From the NCBI RefSeq assembly GCF_928381505.1, contig NZ_CAKMSJ010000002.1, forward strand, positions 124,001 to 188,000: a stretch of DNA of 64,000 bases. Direction: 5' to 3'. Source of the stretch: Rothia endophytica. GTDB lineage: Bacteria; Actinomycetota; Actinomycetes; Actinomycetales; Micrococcaceae. The notes beneath the pieces are model-generated. The model had not been told where the DNA came from, ran no database searches, and saw nothing but the letters and a program-made list of their open reading frames with translations. Shown piece after piece: positions 37,022-47,200 of the stretch (positions within the stretch are counted from its first letter, which is position 1; the number at the start of each line of letters is the position of its first letter). The position numbers and the translations under genes were made by a program.

Positions 37022-37088
37022 GGCCGTGATTTTCTGAGAGGCCGAAGCACGAGTCCCGGTTCGGCAGACCGGTAGAGATGCTACTACA

Positions 37089-40000
37089 ATGGTGAACAAA
37101 CTATTCGCGGCAGCAAAGGCAGAAACCTTCATGGCGAACCCTAAGAACAGCAGGCCACCCTTGGGGCCCGATGCCAAGAAAAACCTCGCGGTTTTTTCCC
37201 TGCTGATTGCCATCAAAACTTTGGCACTGGTAGTCTTCGCTGCCGTCCTCGGTACTGCTATCACCTATCTTGCGCGGCTGACCTTCGCTGTCTTCCATGA
37301 AGGGGCGACCTACGCCAGCGCGGTGGAGGCTCAGCGTGCGTTCTTCGCAGGCAACGGGCGAGCAGAGGTTGAGGGCATCTTTTTTGCCAGCCCTTTTGTG
37401 GAGCCCAGCGTCCTGTCACTCGCCCTGACAGGTACCCTAGCCCTCACTGTGCGGGCAGCAGCGGACTGGTATCTCACCTACTACGCACAAAAAGCTGCTA
37501 CCGGTGCTAAAACTACTCTTCGCCGTCAGGTGATCCGGCGAGTGCTAGCTACCGGAGGCATCGATACACCTGACGGTACCGGCGCTACCGCTGTACTGCT
37601 CTCACGCGGCCTTGATTCACTGGATCACTACTACACCAAGACACTAACAGCCTTTGTGTCCACTGCTGTTATCCCCAGCATTTTGCTGCTGGTGATAGCG
37701 TTCTATGACTGGGTATCAGCGCTCATTATCGTGCTCACCTTGCCCCTGGTCCCGGTGTTCATGGTACTGATTGGCCGCACCACCCGTGAAGATACAGCGC
37801 GTGCCCAAAAGGATCTGCTGCGTCTATCTGACCACATCGTGGAGCTGGTTAAAGGGCTACCGGTTCTGGTAGGGTTGGGGCGCTCGCGCGCACAGTCTAA
37901 AGCGCTGGGGGAGCTGGGCGAACGCTACCGAAAAGCTACGATGTACACCCTGCGTAGTGCCTTCCTCTCTTCGCTTGCCCTAGAGCTCATTACCACCATC
38001 TCTATCGCACTGGTAGCTGTCTTCATCGGTTTACGTCTGGTGGAGGGAGACATGGGTCTGGACGTCGCCCTGCTCGCCCTCTTACTGGCCCCTGAATGCT
38101 ACCAGCCACTGCGGGACGTTGGTACCGCCTACCACCAGTCAGAAGAGGGAGTTGCCGCCCAGCGCCGTGCCCAAGCAATTATTGATCAACCGGTACCCAA
38201 ACCCACGGTTGCCCCCGGCGGGGACTATATCTCGGTACGAGACCTTTCACTGAGCTACCCCGGGCGTGATCGCGTCCTCACCGGTGTGAGTTTCAATCTA
38301 AAGCACGGCACCACCACCGCCATCACCGGCCCCTCAGGCTGCGGCAAATCTACCCTGCTGGGTGTGCTGGGCGGCTCCCTGCGTCAGGGGCTGGTTCCCA
38401 CCGGCACCACAGAACCGGTCAAGGTTAACGGGCTGGTTAGCGGCACCGGCTCCACCGTATGGATCAGCCAGTCTCCAGCCTTCATCGCCCCCACAGCTCT
38501 GGCAGAGGTTGCTCTCTACGCCGCCGTGACGCGCGGTGAAGGGGCCCTTGAAGGCATCCACTACGCCTCAACCCTGCTCGGTGAAACCGTTGCTTTTACC
38601 GAAGAAGACCGTGAATTTTTCACCAGCTATCTGCACGCTGTTGGCCTAGCTGACCTGGCAGATTTGCCGCCCGAAGCGCTCTCCGCCGGGCAAATGCGCC
38701 GCCTAGCTATCGCCCGAGCTCTTGCCCGCGTCGCCACCTTACAGGCAGAGAACCACCGCGTCACCGTACTCATTGATGAACCTACTGCCCACCTTGACCC
38801 TGTCTCAGCAGCCAAAATCAACGTAGCGCTCGCTGCCCTCCAAGAAACGGGCGCCACCCTCATTATCGTCACCCACGACACCCAGCTCGCTGCTGCTACC
38901 AACAACCGTCTGGACGCCACCCGGCGCCCGCACGGGGTGACATGGCAGCTGACCTCTCAAAATACAACCGGGTTGAGCGGCTATGCCCTGGGCACCTTAG
39001 CCCAAGCGGTGGCCACCGGTGAGCTCGAAGACTCAGCCCCAGCGGCGCAAGCTGAAGAGCCAAGAGCACCGCATCGCCGCCGTATCCCCGGCATCGTGAG
39101 CACCCTGGGCACCGCCCGGAAACTCACCGGCATCAAAGCTCACCAGACCCTGCTGCCTGTCTTCCTCTCGGTTCTGACCGTGGTCTTTGCCGTCAGCCTC
39201 ACCGCTCTATCAGGCTGGTTGATTGTGCGAGCTGCCGAGCAGCCTGCCATGATGTACCTCCTGGTAGCGGTGAGCGGCGTGCGTTTCTTTGGCCTGGGCC
39301 GTGCGGTGAGCCGCTACGCCGAACGCCTCAAGACCCATGACCTCGTGCTTAAAGTAGCCAACGCTCTGAGAATACGTGCCTGGGATGCTGCAGGGCGTAG
39401 CGTCCTATCGGTGCGCTCCCTCCTGCGCGGTGACCGGGTGTTAGACCGTCTGGTGGGTGATGTTGATGAGCTGCGAGACACCGCCCCCCGCGTTCTGCTG
39501 CCCGTAGCATCCCACCTCATTGTCATGGGCCTCGTACTCATTGTGACTGCGCTAGCTACCCCTATCGCCCTCCTACCCGTAGGGCTAGCGGTACTCATCG
39601 CCACCTTCACCATCCCCGCAGTGGTCGTCCGTGCTGATGCACGTGCGGACGCCGCGGCACGCAGGGAAACCGCGGGCCTTTTGAGGCTAGGTGTATCCGC
39701 CATCGACGCTGCCCCCGACCTACATAATAACGACCTGGACCAAACGGTTGCCTTAGCACTTTCTCGCCGGGATGGCCTGAACGTGCGCTCACGCATCCAT
39801 AGCTCGCGTGCCATCGGTGTGGGGCAGGGGCTCATGGTCGCTACCTGGTGGGGAGCCGCGCTCGCTACCATCATCTGTGTGTGGCCCTCGGTACGTGATG
39901 GGGGTATTACTGCCCCCACCGCTGCAGTGGTTATTCTGATGCTCACTGCCCTCTTTGAGACCACCGCTGCCCACGTGGAAGCCGTACGCAACTGGCCAGC

Positions 40001-40826
40001 CTTTGCAATCCTGGTAGAACGTACCCGCGAGCACCTGGCTGACGTTGAAGCGGATCAAGGCGACCAAGAAAGCGAGGCTCAGGAGCGCCAGAACATGCGC
40101 GATATTCTGGGGGAACCTGGAGTTGGTTGCTCCCAGCGAAGTGCCCACAGCACCATCACCCTTGAGCTTGAATCTTTGGCAACCCGTTGGCCAGACATGC
40201 AGCAACCGGTCTTTAGCGGTCTGAGCGCCTCAGTTTCTTCCGGCGAATGGTTGGGCATCACCGGCCCATCAGGCGCGGGAAAGACCACGGCGCTGGCTAC
40301 TCTGCTCGGCTTCCTACCGCTTGAAGAAGGTGAGATTCGGGTCAACGGCCAGGTCTTTGATGCCCAGGCGCTCAGGGGCTATGCAGCCTGGTGCCCTCAG
40401 TCTGCCTACATCTTTGAATCGACCATCGCCAACAACCTGGCAATTGCTCGCTCGTCTGAGGAAAGGCCCACTGAAACTGAAATGTACGAGGTGCTAGACC
40501 GCGTGGGGCTCGGAGATTTTGTGCGGCAGCTACCGGCGGGCTTGCAGACTCCCGTGGGCGCTGGAGGTTCCTTCGTCTCTGGCGGTCAGCGCCAGCGCAT
40601 AGCCATCGCTCGAACCCTGCTGGTGGATTCTCCGCTGCTCCTCATGGACGAACCCACCGCCCATCTGGACGCTCCAGCCGCTGTGGCACTGATTGATGAG
40701 GTTGCTCGCGGCACCAAACGTACCTCAGCAGATCAACCGTCCGGTAAAACTACCTTGCCCGCTGTTGTGCTGGTATCGCACCGTGCAGAAGATATTGCTG
40801 CCTGCGATACCGTCGTCAAACTCTAA
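37089..40826 (+). CDS. cydDC: Fused CydD-CydC thiol/haem ABC exporter for cytochrome bd assembly
   Basis: A 1245-aa protein containing two complete ABC half-transporters in one chain. Half 1 (CydD-like) has six membrane helices and an ATPase with Walker A GPSGCGKST near residue 415, signature LSAGQMRRLAIARAL and Walker B VLIDEPTAHLDP. Half 2 (CydC-like) begins near residue 690; its ATPase carries GPSGAGKTT near residue 1060, VSGGQRQRIAIART and LLMDEPTAHLDA. CydDC exports reduced glutathione/cysteine-type thiols and binds haem, and is needed for active cytochrome bd. The fusion is common in actinobacteria. The start is uncertain: ATG 37089 and ATG 37131 are both in frame and neither has a good Shine-Dalgarno. 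Confidence 0.92.
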   Translation: MVNKLFAAAKAETFMANPKNSRPPLGPDAKKNLAVFSLLIAIKTLALVVFAAVLGTAITYLARLTFAVFHEGATYASAVEAQRAFFAGNGRAEVEGIFFASPFVEPSVLSLALTGTLALTVRAAADWYLTYYAQKAATGAKTTLRRQVIRRVLATGGIDTPDGTGATAVLLSRGLDSLDHYYTKTLTAFVSTAVIPSILLLVIAFYDWVSALIIVLTLPLVPVFMVLIGRTTREDTARAQKDLLRLSDHIVELVKGLPVLVGLGRSRAQSKALGELGERYRKATMYTLRSAFLSSLALELITTISIALVAVFIGLRLVEGDMGLDVALLALLLAPECYQPLRDVGTAYHQSEEGVAAQRRAQAIIDQPVPKPTVAPGGDYISVRDLSLSYPGRDRVLTGVSFNLKHGTTTAITGPSGCGKSTLLGVLGGSLRQGLVPTGTTEPVKVNGLVSGTGSTVWISQSPAFIAPTALAEVALYAAVTRGEGALEGIHYASTLLGETVAFTEEDREFFTSYLHAVGLADLADLPPEALSAGQMRRLAIARALARVATLQAENHRVTVLIDEPTAHLDPVSAAKINVALAALQETGATLIIVTHDTQLAAATNNRLDATRRPHGVTWQLTSQNTTGLSGYALGTLAQAVATGELEDSAPAAQAEEPRAPHRRRIPGIVSTLGTARKLTGIKAHQTLLPVFLSVLTVVFAVSLTALSGWLIVRAAEQPAMMYLLVAVSGVRFFGLGRAVSRYAERLKTHDLVLKVANALRIRAWDAAGRSVLSVRSLLRGDRVLDRLVGDVDELRDTAPRVLLPVASHLIVMGLVLIVTALATPIALLPVGLAVLIATFTIPAVVVRADARADAAARRETAGLLRLGVSAIDAAPDLHNNDLDQTVALALSRRDGLNVRSRIHSSRAIGVGQGLMVATWWGAALATIICVWPSVRDGGITAPTAAVVILMLTALFETTAAHVEAVRNWPAFAILVERTREHLADVEADQGDQESEAQERQNMRDILGEPGVGCSQRSAHSTITLELESLATRWPDMQQPVFSGLSASVSSGEWLGITGPSGAGKTTALATLLGFLPLEEGEIRVNGQVFDAQALRGYAAWCPQSAYIFESTIANNLAIARSSEERPTETEMYEVLDRVGLGDFVRQLPAGLQTPVGAGGSFVSGGQRQRIAIARTLLVDSPLLLMDEPTAHLDAPAAVALIDEVARGTKRTSADQPSGKTTLPAVVLVSHRAEDIAACDTVVKL

Positions 40827-40843
40827 AACCGCTCAAAAGAGCG

Positions 40844-40884
40844 GTGCCCTGGCAAGCATGCTAGCTTGCCAGGGCACTTTTATT
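40844..40884 (+). terminator. Terminator of the cyd operon
   Basis: A perfect 14-bp stem (40844-40857 with 40864-40877) with a 6-nt loop is followed by TTTTATTT, 17 bp beyond the cydDC stop. It lies between the convergent cydDC and parC and may also serve parC. Confidence 0.9.
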
Positions 40885-40903
40885 TACTGAGGTGTGAGAC
40901 GGC

Positions 40904-43510
40904 TCAGAAGAGTGCTTCTTCGGCCGCCTCACCTGCCTCTGCACTCTGAGCGCCACGTTCAGTTTCAACGGCTGCTAACGCACCGAACTGATTAGCTTCG
41001 GTTGCTGCTACCGGTGTTGCCGCGGTGACCGCATAGGCTGGGCCTATTGCGTCCACGGCCTGAGCCAGCGGCACACCGGAGCCATCACGTGCCCCAAACT
41101 CACCGGGCAGGGTACGAGCCACACCGGCTGCAGAAACAGCCTTAGCGGGGCCAATACCTACCCAAGCAAGCGCTAGGGAAGACTCACCTTTGAGGAAGCG
41201 GTGGGCGCGCATACCGGCAGTTGCCCTACCCTTCTGTGGGAAGTCAGCCAGCTCGGTCACCTTAGCTGAAGCGCCCTCAGCCCCGCCATCGGTAATGGTT
41301 ACCACCTGGGCGGGGGAGCCAGGGGCAGTCACCCCAAAGGCGATGAGCCGGTCATCGTCGGCAATCTTCATGCCCGCCATGCCGCCACCGGTCCTGCCCT
41401 GCGGGCGAACCTTGGCTGCATCAAAGACAAGTAGCTTGGCTTGCTCGGTCACGAAAGTTAGCAGCAAATCATTGCTGTCACAGGCAGTAGCGGCGATCAG
41501 GCGGTCCTTGGGCTTGAGCTTGATAATCTCAAAGTCCCCTGCGTTCAGAGGGTAATCAGGGTTGACCCTTTTAACCACGCCCCGTTCAGTTGCGAGCGCC
41601 AGCACCTGATCAAGTGGCACCAGAGCAACCAGGGTTTCCCCTCGTCCCAGAGTGATCATTTCTGCGGCTTTCACACCGGAAGCTAGCAGGGGAGTGCCCG
41701 CTGAATCTTCTAGCACCGGTAGTTCCAGTACCGAGACGCGCACCAGCCTGCCGGTTGAGGTAACCGCCCCAATTTCCCCGCGTGCAGTGGTCGCCACCCA
41801 AGAGGTCAGTGCGTCGTGTTTCAGGCGCTTACCTGGTTCAACCAGCTCGCTGCGGCCACCAGCTTCACCGCGCGTACGGCCCACCTGCCCAGAGGTAGAG
41901 AGCAGAACCCAGCAGGGGTCGTTAGCGATTTCTAGTGAAATCCCCGCCTCTTTTTTCGCCTTGGACGCAGTGGCAGAGAGCGCTGCGACAGCATCAGCCA
42001 AATCGTCCTTGGTGACAATCTTGGTGCGACGGTCGGTGCCGTACTCGTCAGCTACAGCTTGCAGCTCGGCAGAGACCAGGGCACGCAATTTGGCATCTGA
42101 CCCCAGGATTTCCTGCAGCTCAGCAATCTCACGCAGCAAGTCCTCGCGCTCGGTCTCCAGCTCAATGCGGGAGTACTTGGTGAGCTGGCGCAGACGTAGC
42201 TCCAGGATGTGATTAGCCTGCACCTCGGTTAGATCAAAGACCTGCATCAGACGGGTGCGTGCCTGGGCAGTTTCGTCTGATGATCGAATAATCTGAATGA
42301 CCTCGTCGATATCGACGATGGCAATCAGTAAACCTTCGACCAGGTGCAAACGGTCCTGGCGCTTGCCAAGCCTGTGGTTGGTGCGACGGCGTACCACCTC
42401 AAGGCGGTGATCAACATAAACGTGCAGGAGGTCAAGCAGACCCAGGGTTTGAGGCTGACCGTCGACCAAGGCAACGTTGTTAATGCCGAAGGAGTCTTCT
42501 AGAGGAGTGTGCTTGTAGAGAGCAGCTAGCACCGCCTTGGGGTTAAAGCCGTTCTTGACTTCAATGACCATGCGCAGACCATTTTTGCGGTCGGTCAGGT
42601 CAACCACGTCAGAGATGCCCTGTAGCTTCTTAGAATTGACCCCGTCTTTGATTTTTTCAATGACCTTCTCGGGGCCTACCATGTAAGGCAGTTCGGTGAC
42701 CACGATGCCCTGCTTGCGGGCAGTTACCTGCTCAATGGATACCTTGGCGCGGGTCTTGAAGATCCCCCGGCCCTTCTCGTAGGCGTCCTTAATGCCGGTG
42801 GCGCCCACAATGGTGCCGCCGCTGGGCAGATCGGGGCCGGGCACCAGCTTCATGATGTCCTTGAGACTGGCGTCGGGGTTCTCCAACAGGTGGCGGGCAG
42901 CGGCGATGATCTCGCGCAGGTTGTGCGGCGCCATGTTAGTTGCCATGCCCACCGCGATACCGGCTGAACCGTTCACTAGCAGGTTGGGGTAGGCAGCCGG
43001 TAGCACGGAGGGCTGCATGAACTGGTTATCGTAGTTGGGCACGAAGTCTACGACGTCCTCGCCCAGATCAGCTGTCATAGCAAGGGCTGCCGGGGCCATG
43101 CGGGCCTCGGTGTAACGGGAGGCCGCCGGGCCGTCGTCCAAAGAACCAAAGTTACCGTGCCCATCAACCATGGGCAGACGCATCGCAAACGGCTGGGCGA
43201 GTCGCACCATGGCATCGTAAATAGCGCTGTCGCCGTGGGGGTGGAGCTTACCCATGACCTCACCGATGACGCGGGCACTTTTGACGTGCCCCTTGTCTGG
43301 GCGTAGGCCCATCTGCTGCATCATGTAGAGGATGCGACGTTGCACTGGTTTGAGTCCGTCTCGGGCGTCCGGCAGAGCACGGGAGTAGATGACCGAGTAG
43401 GAGTACTCGAGGAAACTGTTTTCCATCTCGCTTGAGACATCAATATCGACGATGTTTTCTACAATGCCCTCGGGGTAGTCATCGTGCGCGGTTTTGGTGC
43501 GGCGAGCCAT
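40904..43510 (-). CDS. parC: DNA topoisomerase IV subunit A
   Basis: Breakage-reunion subunit of topoisomerase IV, 868 aa. It begins with the GyrA/ParC region [28 protein letters not shown], then the quinolone-resistance region [15 protein letters not shown] (Ser retained, no obvious resistance change), and the catalytic Tyr in AASRYTEAR near residue 133. The C-terminal beta-pinwheel (from about residue 530) contains degenerate repeats such as GRTRGEAG and GRTGGGMAG, but the strict GyrA-box QRRGGKG is absent, which favours ParC over GyrA. The ATG at 43510 is used. It pairs with parE, encoded convergently 8 kb away. Confidence 0.92.
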   Translation of the reverse strand: MARRTKTAHDDYPEGIVENIVDIDVSSEMENSFLEYSYSVIYSRALPDARDGLKPVQRRILYMMQQMGLRPDKGHVKSARVIGEVMGKLHPHGDSAIYDAMVRLAQPFAMRLPMVDGHGNFGSLDDGPAASRYTEARMAPAALAMTADLGEDVVDFVPNYDNQFMQPSVLPAAYPNLLVNGSAGIAVGMATNMAPHNLREIIAAARHLLENPDASLKDIMKLVPGPDLPSGGTIVGATGIKDAYEKGRGIFKTRAKVSIEQVTARKQGIVVTELPYMVGPEKVIEKIKDGVNSKKLQGISDVVDLTDRKNGLRMVIEVKNGFNPKAVLAALYKHTPLEDSFGINNVALVDGQPQTLGLLDLLHVYVDHRLEVVRRRTNHRLGKRQDRLHLVEGLLIAIVDIDEVIQIIRSSDETAQARTRLMQVFDLTEVQANHILELRLRQLTKYSRIELETEREDLLREIAELQEILGSDAKLRALVSAELQAVADEYGTDRRTKIVTKDDLADAVAALSATASKAKKEAGISLEIANDPCWVLLSTSGQVGRTRGEAGGRSELVEPGKRLKHDALTSWVATTARGEIGAVTSTGRLVRVSVLELPVLEDSAGTPLLASGVKAAEMITLGRGETLVALVPLDQVLALATERGVVKRVNPDYPLNAGDFEIIKLKPKDRLIAATACDSNDLLLTFVTEQAKLLVFDAAKVRPQGRTGGGMAGMKIADDDRLIAFGVTAPGSPAQVVTITDGGAEGASAKVTELADFPQKGRATAGMRAHRFLKGESSLALAWVGIGPAKAVSAAGVARTLPGEFGARDGSGVPLAQAVDAIGPAYAVTAATPVAATEANQFGALAAVETERGAQSAEAGEAAEEALF

Positions 43511-43574
43511 GGGACCTCATCAATCGGTTTCGAACATAGTTTCTAACCCATAATACCGTGAACAGCTAGATGAC

Positions 43575-43831
43575 TTAAGCTTCCTGAAGGGCTGCCGGGG
43601 CAGGACGCCGCGGAGCCGGGCGTAGGAGGCCGTAGATGCCAGTGAGGAAGAGCGCGACCAAGAAGAGCAAACCAAAGCAAGCGGTCACATCAGAACAAGG
43701 TTTTGTTGGGAGCTGGACGCCCGCATCAGCGGAGCGGCTATAAAGAACAGGAGGGCTATGATGAGGCTGATAAAAACGGTGCGCCACGCTATGCGATTAA
43801 TGCTGGCTGGCAGCTGTGATTCCTTGGTCAT
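43575..43831 (-). pseudogene. Frameshifted small two-helix membrane protein
   Basis: From the ATG at 43831 the frame encodes 48 residues, including one hydrophobic helix (VFISLIIALLFFIAAPLM), and stops at 43685. An overlapping frame carries on to 43575 with a second clean helix (CFGLLFLVALFLTGIYGLL) and an Arg/Pro/Ala-rich tail, but has no plausible start before the shift. Joined, they would give a protein of about 85 residues with two membrane helices. A single-base indel near 43690-43720 or a sequencing error would explain it. A genuine 48-aa one-helix protein is the alternative. Confidence 0.5.
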
Positions 43832-43930
43832 GGTCTCATACTAAGGACCGTGGAGGGCCTCTACTAGGGGTGCAACTGAGCGGTCTTTGAAAAGGTTCAT
43901 GTGTAGGTGCTCACAAAAGCAGTTTTCAAG

Positions 43931-43959
43931 TTGCGGTGGGTCAAATCGGTGCGTATAGT
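43931..43959 (+). promoter_or_regulatory. Promoter of the tRNA-Lys gene
   Basis: TTGCGG at 43931-43936 and TATAGT at 43954-43959 are separated by an ideal 17 bp. The predicted start near 43966 is 45 bp upstream of the tRNA 5' end. Confidence 0.65.
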
Positions 43960-44010
43960 ATTTATTCGTTGCCAGAGAGCGAAAGCTTGCCGGTGATGAT
44001 AAATAAATAA

Positions 44011-44083
44011 GCGCCTCTAGCTCAATTGGCAGAGCAATTGACTCTTAATCAATGGGTTCTCGGTTCGAGTCCGAGGGGGCGCA
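44011..44083 (+). tRNA. tRNA-Lys (anticodon CTT)
   Basis: A 73-nt cloverleaf is readable. The acceptor stem is GCGCCTC with GGGGCGC (one G-U), the discriminator base is A at 44083, the D-arm is AGCTCAATTGGCAGAGC, the anticodon stem ATTGA/TCAAT has loop CTCTTAA with anticodon CTT at 44044-44046, and the T-arm is CTCGG-TTCGAGT-CCGAG. CCA is not encoded. It decodes AAG. It marks the left border of the CRISPR-Cas island. Confidence 0.97.
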
Positions 44084-44094
44084 CATTTTCCAAA

Positions 44095-44123
44095 AAGACC
44101 TCCACGCACGGTGGGGGTCTTTT
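44095..44123 (+). terminator. Terminator of tRNA-Lys
   Basis: AAGACC(T)CCAC pairs with GTGG(G)GGTCTT around a short loop and is followed by TTTT, 12 bp after the tRNA. The remaining 100 bp to the first CRISPR repeat are AT-rich and carry no recognised gene. Confidence 0.8.
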
Positions 44124-44220
44124 GCTGTTAATATCCACAAAATCTAAGTTGTAAAATAAGCTCGAATACCTTCCTTACTTAGTGAGGAGATGCTATTACC
44201 TTCAGTTAAAGCACTCTGTG

Positions 44221-47200
44221 GGAAATACCCCCGCGTGTGCAGGGAAGAGCTGTGCCCCTATGCGTGGGGCGGGGTGTGATTGGAAATACCCCCGCGTGTG
44301 CGGGGAAGAGGTATTGATAAGTGCCCATACGCCTAAGAGCTTGGAAATACCCCCGCGTGTGCGGGGAAGAGACAACAGAAGTCGAGTGGGAAAACGTTTC
44401 AACGGAAATACCCCCGCGTGTGCGGGGAAGAGGGGCACGCGGCGCTCGCCGTTCTAGAAACCTGGGAAATACCCCCGCGTGTGCGGGGAAGAGGGGCACG
44501 CGGCGCTCGCCGTTCTAGAAACCTGGGAAATACCCCCGCGTGTGCGGGGAAGAGGTGACCAGCTTTAACGCTGAGGGAAACCCCGAGGAAATACCCCCGC
44601 GTGTGCGGGGAAGAGGCCAGCTATACCGGCACACGGGCCATTGGCTGGGAAATACCCCCGCGTGTGCGGGGAAGAGCTTAGCGCCAGCACTCTTAGCGAG
44701 CTGGGCTTGGAAATACCCCCGCGTGTCCGGGGAAGAGCCAATGGTGGATAGCCACGCCCTCAATCTCACGGAAATACCCCCGCGTGTGCGGGGAAGAGCC
44801 GAATAAGCGCTACATCCAAATCACCCGCGAGGAAATACCCCCGCGTGTCCGGGGAAGAGCCGAATAAGCGCTACATCCAAATCACCCGCGAGGAAATACC
44901 CCCGCGTGTGCGGGGAAGAGTTCAAGCTACCGCCAGATTGGAGTGCGATGGTGGAAATACCCCCGCGTGTGCGGGGAAGAGGCCAGGATCACCACAGGGT
45001 CATCACACAGCACGGAAATACCCCCGCGTGTGCGGGGAAGAGCGAGCTGACCCCTGAGTACCGCTTTTTGAGAAGGAAATACCCCCGCGTGTGCGGGGAA
45101 GAGGCCGCTAAAGCCGCCAGCGGCGACATGGACAAGGAAATACCCCCGCGTGTGCGGGGAAGAGACAGTATCAGCGTCGGCTAATTTGGTGGAATGGGAA
45201 ATACCCCCGCGTGTGCGGGGAAGAGATTTCCACTGACTCAGTAGGCACACCCTTTGAGGAAATACCCCCGCGTGTGCGGGGAAGAGTCGTCAATTCGGGG
45301 GCCGGCGTTCCTCTTCCAGGAAATACCCTCGCGTGTGCGGGGAAGAGAAATGATGATTCAGCCGAAATCAGCCCAAGATGGAAATACCCCCGCGTGTGCG
45401 GGGAAGAGACGATATTCACCAAGACCTGCGCTAAAAACACGGAAATACCCCCGCGTGTGCGGGGAAGAGAGATGATTAATACTGATTATGCGCCGGTTCA
45501 GGGAAATACCCCCGCGTGTGCGGGGAAGAGATCGTGCCTTCGGGGTATAAAGCCCGCTGGGTGGAAATACCCCCGCGTGTGCGGGGAAGAGTCAGGTGGG
45601 CAGGTAGGTAGGGGAAATACCCCCGCGTGTGCGGGGAAGAGACCGGCGATGATGAGGTACTAGGTTATCTATGGGAAATACCCCCGCGTGTGCGGGGAAG
45701 AGAGTCTTCCGTGGTTCGGTGATTTCTCTTGCAAGGAAATACCCCCGCGTGTGCGGGGAAGAGGCTCCAGTGAAAGATGATTGCGCCGCTTCTGCGGAAA
45801 TACCCCCGCGTGTGCGGGGAAGAGTCCCTTCCCCGTCTAGGTAGCAGATGCAGCAGGGAAATACCCCCGCGTGTGCGGGGAAGAGGGCCAGGCGGCTAAC
45901 GGGATGCTTATTGGTATGGAAATACCCCCGCGTGTGCGGGGAAGAGAATGAGGGCGGCACGCACCGCGGAAACAACCTGGAAATACCCCCGCGTGTGCGG
46001 GGAAGAGCAACGTGAGAATGAGCAGTCATGGTCTACCCTGGAAATACCCCCGCGTGTGCGGGGAAGAGTACACCCACCAGGGCAAGTCTTTGGGTAGCTT
46101 GGAAATACCCCCGCGTGTGCGGGGAAGAGTAACCGCTACCGATTCACACGAAGATTTCTTCGGAAATACCCCCGCGTGTGCGGGGAAGAGACGGCAAGAA
46201 TCATCACCAAGACGATGATGAGGGAAATACCCCCGCGTGTGCGGGGAAGAGGTGTCCGGTGCGTCCGGTGCGGATGCCGGATAGGAAATACCCCCGCGTG
46301 TGCGGGGAAGAGCGCCTATCACCGCGAACCTTCAATATCACGGGGGAAATACCCCCGCGTGTGCGGGGAAGAGCCGCCCGGTCAAGCTCACGTAGGTTGT
46401 TGATGGGAAATACCCCCGCGTGTGCGGGGAAGAGCCCACCCTGCGCGTACAGCACATTGGCGGCGCGGAAATACCCCCGCGTGTGCGGGGAAGAGCCCTC
46501 TTACTTCTTACTTCTTACTTCTTTCTTAGAAATACCCCCGCGTGTGCGGGGAAGAGTATGGAAACTAACTGAACCCGAGCCCATCAGTAGAAATACCCCC
46601 GCGTGTGCGGGGAAGAGCCTACACCTGGACCCATTGCAGGTGATCAGATGGAAATACCCCCGCGTGTGCGGGGAAGAGGCCCCACCAGAAGGTGAGGCAA
46701 GAATTTTATGGGAAATACCCCCGCGTGTGCGGGGAAGAGTCCTCAACGGGGTCTGGGGTCTCATCACCTCCGGAAATACCCCCGCGTGTGCGGGGAAGAG
46801 TTGCTAACGGCGGCAACGCGGATGCCCACCCGGGAAATACCCCCGCGTGTGCGGGGAAGAGTACCCGTGCTTACATTCGCATTAGGGGTAATAGGAAATA
46901 CCCCCGCGTGTGCGGGGAAGAGCCCACTGTCAGGGGAAAGAACACTGACCTGTTGGAAATACCCCCGCGTGTGCGGGGAAGAGCTGAGCAGGGTGTGAAC
47001 ATCCTTAAGGTGAGTGGAAATACCCCCGCGTGTGCGGGGAAGAGGTTTTTCCTTATTTCAACCCTGCCGGGCTGATGGAAATACCCCCGCGTGTGCGGGG
47101 AAGAGCTGAAATCCATTCCTCAGCTCCAGGGCTGATAGGAAATACCCCCGCGTGTGCGGGGAAGAGCCGTCTAGCTTAACTTCTACGATGTAGCGGTGGG

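Noticed and set aside
37089..40826. CydD-CydC fusion as a novel protein
   Set aside because: Single-chain CydDC proteins are well known in actinobacteria.
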